Assembly: GCF_000758705.1 (NCBI RefSeq)
Contig: NZ_CP009287.1
Location: 3,162,001-3,226,000, forward strand
Direction of reading: 5' to 3'
DNA length: 64,000 bases
From: Paenibacillus graminis
Lineage (GTDB): Bacteria; Bacillota; Bacilli; Paenibacillales; Paenibacillaceae
The notes under the pieces were generated by a model that was not told the DNA's origin, did no database searches, and saw only the letters and a program-made list of their open reading frames with translations. A program made the position numbers and the translations under genes. Below, one piece after another: positions 8,554 to 18,604 of the stretch (the first letter of the stretch is position 1; every line of letters starts with the position of its first letter).

Positions 8554-9651
8554 ATGATGAAAAAATATTCATGGATTATGCTGGCATTGGCACTTGTACT
8601 GATTTTATCCGCATGCGGCAATAATGGCGGAAACAGTTCCGGCGGAAGCACGGATGGGGCGAACGGGAAAGTGGGTATCGCGATGCCGACCAAGTCCTCG
8701 GAACGCTGGGTGAATGACGGCAACAATATGGTTAAAGAGTTCGAGAAGCTGGGTTACGGTACGGATCTGCAATATGCGGAGGATGTCGTAGAGAACCAGG
8801 TGTCGCAAATTGAGAATATGATCACCAAGGGCGTGAATGCCATTGTCATCGCATCGATTGACGGTGAAGCCCTGACAGATGTCCTGCAAAAAGCGCATGA
8901 TGCGGGTGTGAAAGTGATCGCGTATGACCGCCTGATCAAGAAGAGCGAATATGTCGACTACTACGCCACCTTTGATAATTTCAAAGTCGGAGTTCTGCAG
9001 GGCTCTTACATCGAAGAGAAGCTGGGACTCAAAGAGGGCAAAGGGCCGTTCAACATTGAGCTGTTCGGCGGGTCGCCGGATGACAACAACGCCTACTTCT
9101 TTTTTGACGGGGCCATGTCGATCCTGAAACCCTACATCGATTCCGGCAAGCTGGTTGTCCGCAGCAAGCAGACGACGATGGACCAGGTAGCTACCCTGCG
9201 CTGGGACGGCGCGGCTGCACAATCACGGATGGATAATCTGCTGAGTGCCAATTATGCCAGCGACAACCTGGATGCGGTGCTTTCCCCTTACGACGGCATC
9301 AGCATCGGGATTCTTTCTTCTTTGAAGGGTGTAGGTTACGGGTCAGGCGACAAGAAGCTCCCGGTTGTTACCGGACAGGACGCCGAGCTGGCCTCCGTGA
9401 AATCGATACTGGCAGGAGAGCAGACACAGACTGTATTCAAGGATACCCGCGAACTGGCCAAAAAAGCGGTGGAAATGACGGAAAGTGTATTGAAAGGCAC
9501 GGAAGCGGAAGTCAACGATACTACCACCTACGATAATGGGGTCAAAATTGTACCGTCCTATCTGCTTGAGCCGGTCTCTGTAGATGCCGGCAATGTGGAT
9601 AAGGTACTGGTAGACGGCGGCTATTATACCAAAGAACAGCTCGGCGAATAG
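8554..9651 (+). CDS. chvE: Multiple-monosaccharide ABC importer, substrate-binding lipoprotein
   Basis: A lipoprotein signal peptide ends in LILSAC (Cys21-22 depending on which of two adjacent ATGs is used). The mature domain is closest to ChvE-type sugar-binding proteins: [58 protein letters not shown]. ChvE relatives bind glucose, galactose, arabinose and xylose for CUT2-class import. A longer frame opens at 8485 but would bury the signal peptide; AGGGGGTAG precedes the ATG pair at 8554 and 8557. It is the first gene of an operon with the ATPase and permease. Confidence 0.9.
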   Translation: MMKKYSWIMLALALVLILSACGNNGGNSSGGSTDGANGKVGIAMPTKSSERWVNDGNNMVKEFEKLGYGTDLQYAEDVVENQVSQIENMITKGVNAIVIASIDGEALTDVLQKAHDAGVKVIAYDRLIKKSEYVDYYATFDNFKVGVLQGSYIEEKLGLKEGKGPFNIELFGGSPDDNNAYFFFDGAMSILKPYIDSGKLVVRSKQTTMDQVATLRWDGAAAQSRMDNLLSANYASDNLDAVLSPYDGISIGILSSLKGVGYGSGDKKLPVVTGQDAELASVKSILAGEQTQTVFKDTRELAKKAVEMTESVLKGTEAEVNDTTTYDNGVKIVPSYLLEPVSVDAGNVDKVLVDGGYYTKEQLGE

Positions 9652-9756
9652 CCGGCTGGAACGCTTTTGGCGGTGCTGCGGCGGCAGTTCATTATAGTGG
9701 GCTGCCAGCCGCAAAAACCGCAGCTACAGTCACAAAGAAAGCTGGGTGAGAAGCGG

Positions 9757-11286
9757 ATGAGTGAGATTATTTTGGAAATGAAGGGCATTACCAAAACTTT
9801 TCCCGGAGTCAAGGCCTTAGCCAATGTGAATCTGCAGGTGAAGGCTGGCGAAATTCACGCGCTCTGCGGTGAAAACGGGGCCGGGAAGTCCACCCTGATG
9901 AAGGTGCTGAGCGGTGTCTATCCGCATGGAACGTATGAGGGGGATATTTTATTCCAAGGACAGGTCTGCCAGTTCAAGGACATTAAAGATAGTGAAAGCC
10001 TGGGGATTGTCATTATCCATCAGGAGCTGGCATTGATCCCCTATCTGTCGATTTCGGAGAATATTTTTCTCGGCAATGAACAAGCACGGCATGGGGTGAT
10101 CAACTGGAACGAGACGACAGTGAAAACCAAGGCGCTTCTGCAAACCGTCGGCCTGAGTGAACCGCCGTTCACGCAGGTATCGACGATAGGAGTCGGCAAG
10201 CAGCAGCTTGTGGAGATCGCCAAGGCGTTGTCCAAAGAAGTGAAGCTGCTCATCCTAGATGAACCGACAGCTGCGCTGAATGAGGATGACAGTGAGAATC
10301 TGCTCACGCTGATTTTAGAGCTGAAGAAGCGCGGGATTGCCTCCATTATCATTTCCCACAAACTGAATGAAATCGGGAAGGTGGCGGACTCTGTGACCAT
10401 TTTGCGGGATGGCCAGACGATTCGCACCCTGGATATGAAGCAGGATGAAGTTACCGAGGATGTCATTATCAAAGGCATGGTGGGCCGCGATTTGACCAAC
10501 CGTTATCCGGAGCGGACGCCGGACCTGGGAGAGACCATTTTTGAAATCCGTGATTGGGAGGTATACCACCCCACACAAGTTGACCGCAAAATGCTCGACA
10601 AGATCAATCTGCATATCCGGCGCGGGGAAGTGGTTGGCATAGCAGGGCTGATGGGAGCAGGACGGACGGAGCTGGCGATGAGTGTGTTCGGCAAATCATA
10701 CGGCAAACGGATCAGCGGCCAGTTATACATGCATGGCAAAGAGGTTCATCTGAACGACATCAACAAAGCGATCGACAGCGGGTTGGCCTATGTGACCGAG
10801 GACCGCAAGCATTACGGATTGATCTTAATCGATGATATCAAACGGAATATTTCACTCAGCAGCCTGAAGAAGCTGTCCCGCCGGGGAGTGATCAATGAGA
10901 ACGAGGAAGTGCTGGTTGCCGAGGAATACCGCAAAAAGCTGAATATCAAGACGCCGAGCATTTTACAGAAAACCGTAAATCTGAGCGGCGGCAACCAGCA
11001 AAAGGTTGTCCTCAGCAAATGGATCTACGCCCAGCCGGATATCCTCATTCTCGATGAGCCTACGCGGGGAATCGATGTGGGGGCTAAATACGAAATTTAT
11101 TCGATTATTAATGGGCTGGCGGCGGAAGGCAAAGGGGTGCTGGTCATCTCGTCCGAGCTGCCGGAGATTATCGGGATGTGCGACCGGATTTATACGATGT
11201 GTGAAGGCCGCATCAGCGGTGAGGTGGAGCGGCAGGACGCATCGCAGGAGCTGCTCATGAAATATATGACACGAAGCAGGGGGTAA
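9757..11286 (+). CDS. mmsA: Multiple-monosaccharide ABC importer, double ATPase subunit
   Basis: This 509-residue protein contains two fused ABC domains, typical of CUT2 sugar importers (MmsA/GguA, RbsA, XylG). The first half has a full Walker A (GENGAGKST) and Walker B ([11 protein letters not shown]). The second half has a degenerate Walker A (GLMGAGRTE) and an intact signature ([14 protein letters not shown]), the usual asymmetry in this class. The frame opens at 9667, but [18 protein letters not shown] at 9757 is the family-typical beginning. The permease gene begins 6 bases after the stop. Confidence 0.93.
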   Translation: MSEIILEMKGITKTFPGVKALANVNLQVKAGEIHALCGENGAGKSTLMKVLSGVYPHGTYEGDILFQGQVCQFKDIKDSESLGIVIIHQELALIPYLSISENIFLGNEQARHGVINWNETTVKTKALLQTVGLSEPPFTQVSTIGVGKQQLVEIAKALSKEVKLLILDEPTAALNEDDSENLLTLILELKKRGIASIIISHKLNEIGKVADSVTILRDGQTIRTLDMKQDEVTEDVIIKGMVGRDLTNRYPERTPDLGETIFEIRDWEVYHPTQVDRKMLDKINLHIRRGEVVGIAGLMGAGRTELAMSVFGKSYGKRISGQLYMHGKEVHLNDINKAIDSGLAYVTEDRKHYGLILIDDIKRNISLSSLKKLSRRGVINENEEVLVAEEYRKKLNIKTPSILQKTVNLSGGNQQKVVLSKWIYAQPDILILDEPTRGIDVGAKYEIYSIINGLAAEGKGVLVISSELPEIIGMCDRIYTMCEGRISGEVERQDASQELLMKYMTRSRG

Positions 11287-11292
11287 CAGAAC

Positions 11293-12456
11293 ATGGGAGC
11301 GATAAGCGAAATTTTCAAAAAGAATATCCGCCAATATGGCATGATCATTGCTCTGATCTTTATCTCGATTTTCTTTCAAATTCTTACGGACGGCATTCTG
11401 CTCAAGCCGCTTAATGTAACCAATCTGATCCTGCAGAACAGCTATATTCTGGTGCTGGCGATCGGGATGGTGCTGGTGATCATCACGGGGCATATCGATC
11501 TCTCAGTCGGTTCAGTAGCTGCTTTTATCGGGGCGCTGTCAGCGATTATGATGGTGGATATGCAGATGAATCCGGTGCTGGCAGTCATTCTTTCACTGCT
11601 GATGGGTGCGCTGGTTGGAGCCTGGCAGGGCTTCTGGGTGGCCTATATCAAAATTCCCGCCTTCATTGTGACCTTGGCCGGCATGCTGCTGTTCCGCGGG
11701 CTGACGATGATCGTGCTGAACGGGCAATCCATCGCGCCTTTCCCCAAATCCTTTCAAAAGATAAGCTCCGGCTTTATCCCGGATCTCTCCGGCGGCAGCT
11801 CGCTGAATGTGCTGACATTGATTGTGGGGATTGTGCTGTCCCTACTGGTCGTATACCAGGAATTCCGCAACCGTAAAATTTCCGTGAAATACGGTTTCGA
11901 GCCATCCTCCGTCTGGCTGTCCGTTGCCAAGGCTGCGGCGCTGGTGATCGTCATCAACTTGTTCACAATGGTACTTGCCCAATATAACGGGATTCCGAAC
12001 ATCCTGGTCATTCTGCTGGTACTGATCGTCATTTATTCCTTTGTCATGAATCATATGACGATGGGGCGGCATATCTACGCTCTGGGCGGCAATGAAAAAG
12101 CAGCCAGCCTCTCCGGCGTCAAAACCAAACGCGTCACCTTCTGGGTGTTCGTCAACATGGGCGTGCTTGCTGCTTTGTCAGGTCTGGTGTTCGCGGCACG
12201 TCTGAACTCGGCGACTCCCAAAGCGGGCACCAACTTCGAGCTGGATGCCATTGCCGCCTGCTTCATCGGAGGCGCTTCCGCGTCTGGAGGGATAGGCACG
12301 GTAGTTGGCGCCATCATCGGCGGTCTGGTCATGGGCGTCATGAACAACGGCATGTCCCTTGTCGGCCTCGGAGTCGATTGGCAGCAGGGCATCAAGGGTC
12401 TCGTGCTGCTGCTGGCAGTAGGCTTTGATATTTACAATAAGTCGAAGACGGCGTAA
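11293..12456 (+). CDS. mmsB: Multiple-monosaccharide ABC importer, permease subunit
   Basis: This 387-residue inner-membrane protein has about ten hydrophobic segments and family landmarks VLVIITGHIDLSVGSVAAF, KIPAFIVTLAGMLLFRGL and FELDAIAACFIGGASASGGIGTV, all typical of CUT2 permeases (GguB/MmsB). AGGGGG at 11277-11282 precedes the ATG. The long insert around residues 150-210 is usual for the MmsB branch. It forms the channel through which ChvE-delivered sugars enter, powered by MmsA, and ends the operon before a terminator. Confidence 0.93.
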   Translation: MGAISEIFKKNIRQYGMIIALIFISIFFQILTDGILLKPLNVTNLILQNSYILVLAIGMVLVIITGHIDLSVGSVAAFIGALSAIMMVDMQMNPVLAVILSLLMGALVGAWQGFWVAYIKIPAFIVTLAGMLLFRGLTMIVLNGQSIAPFPKSFQKISSGFIPDLSGGSSLNVLTLIVGIVLSLLVVYQEFRNRKISVKYGFEPSSVWLSVAKAAALVIVINLFTMVLAQYNGIPNILVILLVLIVIYSFVMNHMTMGRHIYALGGNEKAASLSGVKTKRVTFWVFVNMGVLAALSGLVFAARLNSATPKAGTNFELDAIAACFIGGASASGGIGTVVGAIIGGLVMGVMNNGMSLVGLGVDWQQGIKGLVLLLAVGFDIYNKSKTA

Positions 12457-12527
12457 GCGGTAAGCTGGATTGTGAAGAGCTAAAATAGTTGTTACAGCAG
12501 GATACACGAATGAAACATCAAGATGGG

Positions 12528-12569
12528 AAGAACCGCTCCTGGCACATCAGCAGGGAGGGGTTCTTTTTA
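12528..12569 (+). terminator. Terminator of the monosaccharide importer operon
   Basis: AAGAACC-GCTCC pairs with GGGAG-GGGTTCTT, and TTTTTATT follows. Confidence 0.75.
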
Positions 12570-12729
12570 TTGCATCTCGCCTGAAGAGTATAAGCTGATT
12601 GAAACTCAGCATGTCCTGAACGGGTTATATCAGGGTTCCGTTAAGAATCTGATATCCGCTATGTATGACGGTGACAAGCTTTCGGAGCAGGATATAGAAG
12701 AGATGAAACAATGGTTCTCAGAAAAGTAG
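12568..12729 (+). pseudogene. BlaI/MecI-type repressor, 3' fragment
   Basis: Only the C-terminal third of a BlaI/MecI/CopY-family repressor remains: CISPEEYKLIETQHVLNGLY, then SVKNLISAMYDGDKLSEQD and IEEMKQWFSEK. The winged-helix DNA-binding half is missing; the frame runs backward straight into the terminator of mmsB, so a deletion appears to have joined the two. In intact systems this repressor is cleaved by its BlaR1/MecR1 partner, whose truncated start lies immediately downstream here. Confidence 0.75.
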
Positions 12730-12738
12730 GTGATGATG

Positions 12739-13113
12739 ATGAACACCATTCTTGAAATTCTGTTCTCCCTGACCGTAGCCGGAAGTATAGTTACAGCCAG
12801 TACTCATGCAATGGGGCTGCTATCCACCGATCATTTTCCTGCAAAATGGCGATACCGGCTCACGAAGATGGCAGTGGCATTGTATCTGTTTCCTGTAGCT
12901 CTAATTATTCCATGGTTATCACAGTTCACCGCATCAAACATGGCAGGAGACATACAGGATTTCCAGCCGTCAAGGTTTGAGAGTTTCGTATCCGAACCGC
13001 TCCTGCTGGCTGTGACCATCTCAGCTAACGCTGCTTATGTTCTCCTGGGCATATGGGCAGCAGGTAATAAACTCCGTATTGGAATTTGCCAGAACACCAT
13101 ATTACACATTTGA
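12739..13113 (+). pseudogene. BlaR1/MecR1 (M56 peptidase) sensor, N-terminal fragment
   Basis: About 124 residues correspond to the membrane N-terminus of an M56 antirepressor peptidase: hydrophobic ILEILFSLTVAGSIV, PAKWRYRLTKMAVALYLFPV and a third segment LLLAVTISANAAYVLLGIW. Intact relatives are usually several hundred residues long with an HEXXH metallopeptidase loop, which is absent. It stops at ICQNTILHI. Several ATGs start the frame; ATG at 12739 follows TAGGTGATG. It is directly downstream of the BlaI fragment, the usual gene order, so both are remnants of one decayed two-gene regulator. Confidence 0.7.
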
Positions 13114-13245
13114 TTTTGATTTGAGGCAATGCCGGCCTGATCCATGCTTGAACCCTTAGAGATAGGTTTTCTCCGATTCGGGTTAATAATAGATACACGT
13201 TTGGATATCCTATTCCCATAACCCGGAAGAAACGAGGCGGTAAGC

Positions 13246-13737
13246 ATGTCAACTTTGGACAAAAGTCATCAGGAAGCTGTCGAGACAGTTCGGGAACTCA
13301 TCAAAGGTATTGATACTGCGATGTTCACAACGATCTCGGAAGAAGGTCTGGTATCCCGTCCCATGAAGACTCAAGAGGTTGAGTTTGACGGAGACCTGTG
13401 GTTCATGACGAAGAAGGACACCAGCAAGTTTGGGGAAATTATCCATGATCCGAGGGTTAATGTGGTGTACGCTGACAAATCCTATGTCTCCATCCGCGGA
13501 ACAGCGAAGATCGTGGAGGATCTGGAGAAGAAGAAAGAATTTTGGAGTGCAGGGTATAACACGTTCCTGAAGACCACCTATGATGACCCGGATGTGATCC
13601 TGATTCAGGTTCATGCCGAAGCCGCAGAATATTGGAAGAGCGGGAACCTGGCTGAGATGGCGACTTACATGTTCAAACGAATCACCAATCAGGATACGGA
13701 GAAGTCGGATCTTAACAAGACGATTGAATTAGAGTAA
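13246..13737 (+). CDS. Pyridoxamine 5'-phosphate oxidase-fold general stress protein
   Basis: This 163-residue soluble protein matches the GSP26/YdaG group of split-barrel flavin-binding proteins: TAMFTTISEEGLVSRPMKTQ, DGDLWFMTKKDTSKFGEI and VNVVYADKSYVSIRGTAKIV. Members bind FMN or FAD and are often stress-induced; the substrate is unknown. GAGGCGG precedes the ATG. I saw no convincing sigma-B promoter upstream. It ends before a long bidirectional hairpin facing a convergent gene. Confidence 0.85.
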   Translation: MSTLDKSHQEAVETVRELIKGIDTAMFTTISEEGLVSRPMKTQEVEFDGDLWFMTKKDTSKFGEIIHDPRVNVVYADKSYVSIRGTAKIVEDLEKKKEFWSAGYNTFLKTTYDDPDVILIQVHAEAAEYWKSGNLAEMATYMFKRITNQDTEKSDLNKTIELE

Positions 13738-13795
13738 TAATATTGAGGAAAGATGCCCTCTGCCCTGGAATCCTCCAGCGGCATGAAGCACAAAT

Positions 13796-13850
13796 AACCC
13801 AAACAAGCAGATTGAGGCACCTGTCCTTGATCTGCTTGTTTGGGTTTAAT
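13796..13850. terminator. Bidirectional terminator between convergent genes
   Basis: AACCCAAACAAGCAGAT pairs perfectly with ATCTGCTTGTTTGGGTT. It serves the stress protein on the plus strand and the MFS gene on the minus strand. Confidence 0.85.
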
Positions 13851-13863
13851 ACGATATTGACTG

Positions 13864-15090
13864 TTACCCCTTCTCCGCTGTATACGTCTTCTGGGTCCGG
13901 AGGACGGGGAAGAGCCAATACATCCAGATCACAGAGATGACGAGGGTACCGAGTCCGCCAATAACTGTTGCAGGCACGGCACCGACCAGACCGGCCATCG
14001 TACCGGATTCAAATTCGCCCAGCTGGTTCGAAGTGCCGATGAACAGTGAGTTAACGGCGTTAACACGGCCTTGCATCTCCTGCGGCGTGTTGACCTGAAC
14101 GAGCGTCGAACGGATTACGACACTTACGACGTCGGAAGCGCCAATGAGGAACAACGCGAAGAGCGAGAGCCAGAAGCTGCGGGACACACCGAACAGGATT
14201 GTCGCCAAGGCGAACACTACGAGAGAGGCGAATAGCGTTCTACCGATTGCCCGCTCCACCGAATACCGGGTTAAGATCAGCGAGACGACGATCGCCCCGA
14301 CCGCTGGCGCAGAGCGCAGCAGACCAAGTCCGAGTGATCCGGTCTTCAGAATATCCTCGGCGAAGATCGGCAGTAGGGCAGTTGCGCCGCCAAGCAGCAC
14401 CGCGAACAGGTCGAGCGAAATGGTGCCGAGAATGATTTTGCGGGCAAATACAAACTTCAGGCCGCTGAGGAATGTGTCCATGTTGACGGCATCCAGCTTC
14501 TTCACGAAATGGACAGTCTTGATGAAAAAGATTAGAACAGTCGATACCAGAAGCGCGGCCAGCGATGCAATGTAAGCAGCGGCGGTACCCCAGACCACGA
14601 GCACACCACCGAGTGACGGACCAACAATCATCGCAGTCTGCATCGCTGAGGCAGACCAGGCTGCCGCCTTCGGCAGCTGTTCGCGGTCCACGATGTCCGG
14701 CACAAGTGCTGCCGAGGCAGGGCCTTCGAAGGTGCGGCATGCACCCAGAATGGCGGCTGCGACCAGCAGATGAAGCGAGCCCAGCCAGCCTTGCATACTG
14801 CCGAAGACAAGCAGCAGGACCACAACGCTCTCCATAAGCTGACAGAGATAGACGATAGTGCGGCGGTCATAGCGGTCCGCGGTCTGGCCGGCCGGCAGCG
14901 TCAGCAGCAGCATGGGCAGGAATTGTGCCAAGCCGACAAGGCCGAGCTGGAAGGCACTGTCAGTCAGCGCGTACATCTGCCAGCCGATGGCGACAGACAG
15001 CATTTGAAAAGCGCTGGTCGAGAATATCCGCGCGATCCACAGGCGTAAGAACGAGCGGTTATGCAGTACGGACGAGCCGTTTGGATTCAA
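13864..15090 (-). CDS. MFS efflux transporter
   Basis: This 408-residue protein has about twelve membrane segments. The first loop carries the MFS motif in GQTADRYDRRTIVYL, and LVPDIVDREQLPKAAAWSAS is typical of the EntS-like MFS_3 group of exporters. The start is a TTG whose last two bases are shared with the TGA stop of the upstream TrmB gene (TTGA overlap), with AAAGGATG upstream, so the two genes are translationally coupled. The substrate is unknown; the regulator suggests a sugar or a small drug-like compound. Confidence 0.85.
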   Translation of the reverse strand: MNPNGSSVLHNRSFLRLWIARIFSTSAFQMLSVAIGWQMYALTDSAFQLGLVGLAQFLPMLLLTLPAGQTADRYDRRTIVYLCQLMESVVVLLLVFGSMQGWLGSLHLLVAAAILGACRTFEGPASAALVPDIVDREQLPKAAAWSASAMQTAMIVGPSLGGVLVVWGTAAAYIASLAALLVSTVLIFFIKTVHFVKKLDAVNMDTFLSGLKFVFARKIILGTISLDLFAVLLGGATALLPIFAEDILKTGSLGLGLLRSAPAVGAIVVSLILTRYSVERAIGRTLFASLVVFALATILFGVSRSFWLSLFALFLIGASDVVSVVIRSTLVQVNTPQEMQGRVNAVNSLFIGTSNQLGEFESGTMAGLVGAVPATVIGGLGTLVISVIWMYWLFPVLRTQKTYTAEKG

Positions 15091-15908
15091 AGCAAGTCAT
15101 CCTTTCTTGATATAAAGGTATTCAAGTTCTCCGAGTGCATCTCGGGATGCTCTCGCCGGATCAGGGCGTAATCCTTCCCGTATCGTTCCTCCAGCTCCCT
15201 GGCAAAATCATTTTCGATCCGCATCATCACCACATCGTGGAAGTACGAGGTCTGCAGCACGTTCAGCACCGCCGGGTGGTTACTCTCCAGCGCCGTTGCC
15301 GGTGCATGCCGGCTGAGGCTGCCGAGGATCGCTGTCTCCTTGTCCAGCAGCATGGAGAAGTTCCGTGATTTATGCGGACCACCGGGCGGCACACTATGTA
15401 CAATAACGCGTGTAAGCTCCGTCTGCGCTTCACCGATGACCATCAGATGAACGGCGGTTCCCCGGCGCTGGGCTGCGAGCAGCGATTCCTCCACCCAGTG
15501 CAGGTCCTCTGCCCAAAGATCGACCAGAATCTCCTCCCTGGCATTGGCAGCGAGGCGGCGGAGCGCCAGATCCACTTGCTGATCTCCCTTCCAGTTACTG
15601 AAGAAGGGCGGGGAATCCGGCAGTGTGGTCAGCTCACTCTCCAGTAAGCGGGCAGTGCGTTCGAACTCGGATTGAAGCAGTTTCACAACTTGTCCGATCG
15701 GGATCGCCGCGAATCTAACCGGTTCCCCTTCTTCGGCACGGCAGACCCCTTTCTCCACCAGGCCGCGCAGTGCGGCATACACGTTGGACCGCGAAACGGA
15801 TACCTGCTTAGAGACCTCATAGCCTGAAGAGGGCTGCTGGCCGTGCAGCGCGAGATAGCAGCGGGCTTCCAGATCGGACAAACCGAGTTTCCGTAGGGCT
15901 TCAATCAT
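15087..15908 (-). CDS. TrmB family transcriptional regulator
   Basis: This 273-residue protein starts with a winged helix typical of TrmB (LGLSDLEARCYLALHGQQP, then SGYEVSKQVSVSRSNVYAAL), followed by a coiled linker (residues 75-95) and an effector domain resembling the TrmB C-terminal phospholipase-D-like fold. TrmB proteins usually respond to sugars, though several control membrane pumps. It overlaps the MFS gene by four bases. A palindrome in its upstream region is a candidate autoregulatory operator. Confidence 0.85.
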   Translation of the reverse strand: MIEALRKLGLSDLEARCYLALHGQQPSSGYEVSKQVSVSRSNVYAALRGLVEKGVCRAEEGEPVRFAAIPIGQVVKLLQSEFERTARLLESELTTLPDSPPFFSNWKGDQQVDLALRRLAANAREEILVDLWAEDLHWVEESLLAAQRRGTAVHLMVIGEAQTELTRVIVHSVPPGGPHKSRNFSMLLDKETAILGSLSRHAPATALESNHPAVLNVLQTSYFHDVVMMRIENDFARELEERYGKDYALIRREHPEMHSENLNTFISRKDDLL

Positions 15909-15950
15909 TTGGGGCCTCCTTCGTTTTTGAACATCATCAGATATTTTAGA

Positions 15951-15966
15951 AGTATTCCAAAATACT
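15951..15966. promoter_or_regulatory. Candidate TrmB operator
   Basis: AGTATT-CCAA-AATACT is a perfect 6+6 inverted repeat about 43 bases upstream of the trmB-like start codon. Confidence 0.45.
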
Positions 15967-16313
15967 ACTCTGCGTTTGGGTAGCTGTCAAGACTGGAATT
16001 TCAGAATAGAATGAGTTCGAAGCGTAAACTTGAAATAATCTAATAGGGACTAATGCAGAAAAACTTACATCTCTGCTATAATGTTAGCATCATGCTTATG
16101 GAGAAGTAACGGTGAGAGTGGGCACTATATATTGCCTTCCTTGGCTGGATGAAATTTGGGTGGAGGCTATCCGAACGAGGCTGGAAACTTGTTCAGCACT
16201 TTTGAATGAATAGGGCTGCATCACAATGATTCCTGTACAGAATCTGTCAAAGATTGATTACTTTATCGACGAGGCATCAGTTGTCCCTTAATTCATCCCA
16301 ATGGAGGCCAGAG
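15967..16313 (+). promoter_or_regulatory. Intergenic region with an extended -10 promoter for the TraX-like gene
   Basis: An extended -10 (TGCTATAAT, 16074-16082) with only a weak -35 (TGCAGA) points toward the TraX-like gene. Just downstream a 33-codon frame begins at GTG 16112 with GGAG 8 bases upstream and ends at 16213. It may be a leader peptide or chance. The rest shows no structure I can name. Confidence 0.45.
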
Positions 16314-16982
16314 ATGCAGATTATTGCAATGCTGACCATGCTGATCGATCATATCGGCTATATATTTTTTCCGGGCGAGCTGGCTTGGAGGATCGTGGGA
16401 AGAATTGCTTTTCCAATATACTGCTACGCGCTCGTGCAAGGGCATATACATACATCATCGAGGCCGCGTTATTTGCGGAGGCTGCTCTGGATTGCACTGT
16501 TAACTCAAATCCCCTATAATCTGGCGCTTGATCCGGGAGGCTGGAATGTCGTCTTTACCTTGCTTCTGTCGGCGCTGGTTCTGTTTGTTCTGGATAAGTT
16601 GCCCAATCCGTGGTACGGTATTCCTGTAGTGATTCCTGCTATTGTCCTGATGGACCAGTTGCCGCTGGATTACAATGCCTACGGTCTGCTGCTGGTGCTG
16701 ATCTTCCGTTACGTCCGTTCCTACTGGCTTATTCTGGCCCATTTTCTGCTGAATAGCATCTATCTGTTCTATTATAGCTGGGTGGTACAAATGCTGAGTA
16801 TCGTTCCTACCCTTCTGATTGCTGGAGCCCCGGGATTCTGGCGTCTGCTGGAGCAAAAACGGCTGCCGCGCTGGATCTGGTGGTCCTTCTATCCACTGCA
16901 TTTGGCCGTGCTGGCTTTGGTGAAGATTCTGCTTTTTCAGGAATGGGTAACAATAGATTGGCGGAGTCTGTTTACAATATAA
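16314..16982 (+). CDS. TraX family membrane protein
   Basis: About 222 residues with six to eight hydrophobic segments. The N-terminus MQIIAMLTMLIDHIGYIFFP, followed by RIVGRIAFPIYCYALVQGH, is characteristic of TraX-like proteins. TraX acetylates F-pilin in conjugative plasmids; chromosomal Bacillota homologues have unknown substrates and are related to membrane acyltransferases. The frame opens at 16254, but TGGAGG at 16302-16307 sits seven bases before the ATG at 16314. There are no conjugation genes nearby, so pilin modification is unlikely here. Confidence 0.8.
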   Translation: MQIIAMLTMLIDHIGYIFFPGELAWRIVGRIAFPIYCYALVQGHIHTSSRPRYLRRLLWIALLTQIPYNLALDPGGWNVVFTLLLSALVLFVLDKLPNPWYGIPVVIPAIVLMDQLPLDYNAYGLLLVLIFRYVRSYWLILAHFLLNSIYLFYYSWVVQMLSIVPTLLIAGAPGFWRLLEQKRLPRWIWWSFYPLHLAVLALVKILLFQEWVTIDWRSLFTI

Positions 16983-17074
16983 TCCTGCAGCCAGCTGCAG
17001 GGCTTGAACCCCCGATCCTCCCTCTTTAGAGTTGATGGATATAGATTGCAAAATATAACAAGAGGAGACATGCT

Positions 17075-18592
17075 ATGAAGAAAATGAAAGCAAGGACCAA
17101 GTGGTTGCTCCCGATTCTCGCATTGCTGCTGATTCTGGCAGGCTGCCAGTCGGTTGCAGGACTCGATGTCAACAAGGCGCTTTTGGGGGATCTGGATGTA
17201 AAATCTTCTGAATCCAGCACCACCTTGTCTGTGAATGCTGTACCTGCTGCAGGAATTAGCGCAGAAGATCAGAAAATGGTGGATCTGATTAATTCCTTCT
17301 CCCTGAACATCAGCCATGTGAAGCTTCAGGATAATGGCAACATTTCGGCATCAGGAGTTGTGGGCTATAAGCAATTATCCATTCCTTTTACATTCTTTAT
17401 GGATACTACTGCCGTCGTTTTTACAGCAAAAGGTGCGAAACAACCTTTCTATTACCCGCTTGAGGGGTACGAGGAATCCCTTGGCCTTAAAGGGCTTGAC
17501 CAGAACAAAGCCACGGAGCTCTCCAAGCTGCTTACTCAGTTTGTGGTCAAAAATCTGCCGAATCCCGGCGCGATCAGCGTATCTTCTGTAAATGAATCTG
17601 TATATGGCGAGCAGCTGAGTTTGACTAAGCTGCATACGGAGATTACAGGAGAAGAAATGCCGGCACTGGTGAAAAGCTTCCTGAAATCTATTTCCAAGGA
17701 TACCGAAGGGTTCACGGCATTCATCGGCAGCCTTTATGATTATCTGTATCCGCTTCTGGAAGCCAATGGTATCGGCGCAAATGAGCTCAGCGATCTGGGA
17801 CTGGGTGATATTCCCCTGGGAGATAAAGAAGGAGTAGTGACGGTAGCGCATGATGCGGCCAAATTGGCTGTAGATGCACTTCTGCTTGTCTACGACAAAC
17901 AGCTGGATAATCTTTACTCTTCCACGCCTGAACTGAAAACTGTACTCAGCAAAGATACCAAGCTGAATGTGGATCTGTTCGTGGATAACGGGTTCCATAT
18001 CCGCAAGCAGAATATCGATCTGAATGTCGCATTGCCGGCCAGCGAGGACCTGCCGCTTCAGAGTATTTCTCTCAAGCTGGGAACCCAGACCTGGAATGTG
18101 AACGGTCCGGTGACCGCTGATCGAATTTCTACTGACGGCGCGCTGAATATGTCTTCAACCGAGCTTACTCCGGGACAGACACTGAGAAGCTTCGAGCAAG
18201 GTTCTGATATTTACAGCCTGCTCAAGAATGATATGGGTATTACCTCCAAATCGTTGGTGATTGCCCCGGATGATGATTACTATTATCCGATTGTCGAAGG
18301 AGGCACAACCTATGTGCCGCTGCGGTATCTGGCTGAAGATCTGGATGCAGCAGTGGAATGGGATGGTGCTAACCGTGCTATCAAGGTTACCGATGATGTC
18401 TACGGCGACCAGCTGGTGTTCAAAATCGGATCTGACAAGGTTCAGATCAACGGTGCTGCAGTGAAGCTTCCGCAGCCGGTATTCGTAGATGAATACGGGG
18501 ATGCTTATGTACCGCTTCGTCTGCTGGCAGAGGCGCTTCATGCCAAGGTTAAAACAGATGAGGATGGCTACATCTATATTGACCGTCCTTAA
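17075..18592 (+). CDS. Stalk-domain lipoprotein (copper amine oxidase N-terminal-like domain)
   Basis: A lipoprotein signal peptide ends in LILAGC (Cys24), so the 505-residue protein is anchored on the outside of the membrane. The central 300 residues resemble no family I can name. The C-terminal hundred residues carry two stalk repeats, GGTTYVPLRYLAEDLDAAVE and GDAYVPLRLLAEALHAKVK, which Paenibacillus-type genomes commonly use as cell-surface modules. AGAGGAGA precedes the ATG. Catalytic copper ligands are not present in such stalk domains, so no oxidase activity should be assumed. Confidence 0.85.
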   Translation: MKKMKARTKWLLPILALLLILAGCQSVAGLDVNKALLGDLDVKSSESSTTLSVNAVPAAGISAEDQKMVDLINSFSLNISHVKLQDNGNISASGVVGYKQLSIPFTFFMDTTAVVFTAKGAKQPFYYPLEGYEESLGLKGLDQNKATELSKLLTQFVVKNLPNPGAISVSSVNESVYGEQLSLTKLHTEITGEEMPALVKSFLKSISKDTEGFTAFIGSLYDYLYPLLEANGIGANELSDLGLGDIPLGDKEGVVTVAHDAAKLAVDALLLVYDKQLDNLYSSTPELKTVLSKDTKLNVDLFVDNGFHIRKQNIDLNVALPASEDLPLQSISLKLGTQTWNVNGPVTADRISTDGALNMSSTELTPGQTLRSFEQGSDIYSLLKNDMGITSKSLVIAPDDDYYYPIVEGGTTYVPLRYLAEDLDAAVEWDGANRAIKVTDDVYGDQLVFKIGSDKVQINGAAVKLPQPVFVDEYGDAYVPLRLLAEALHAKVKTDEDGYIYIDRP

Positions 18593-18604
18593 ACCTGCAG
18601 TTAT

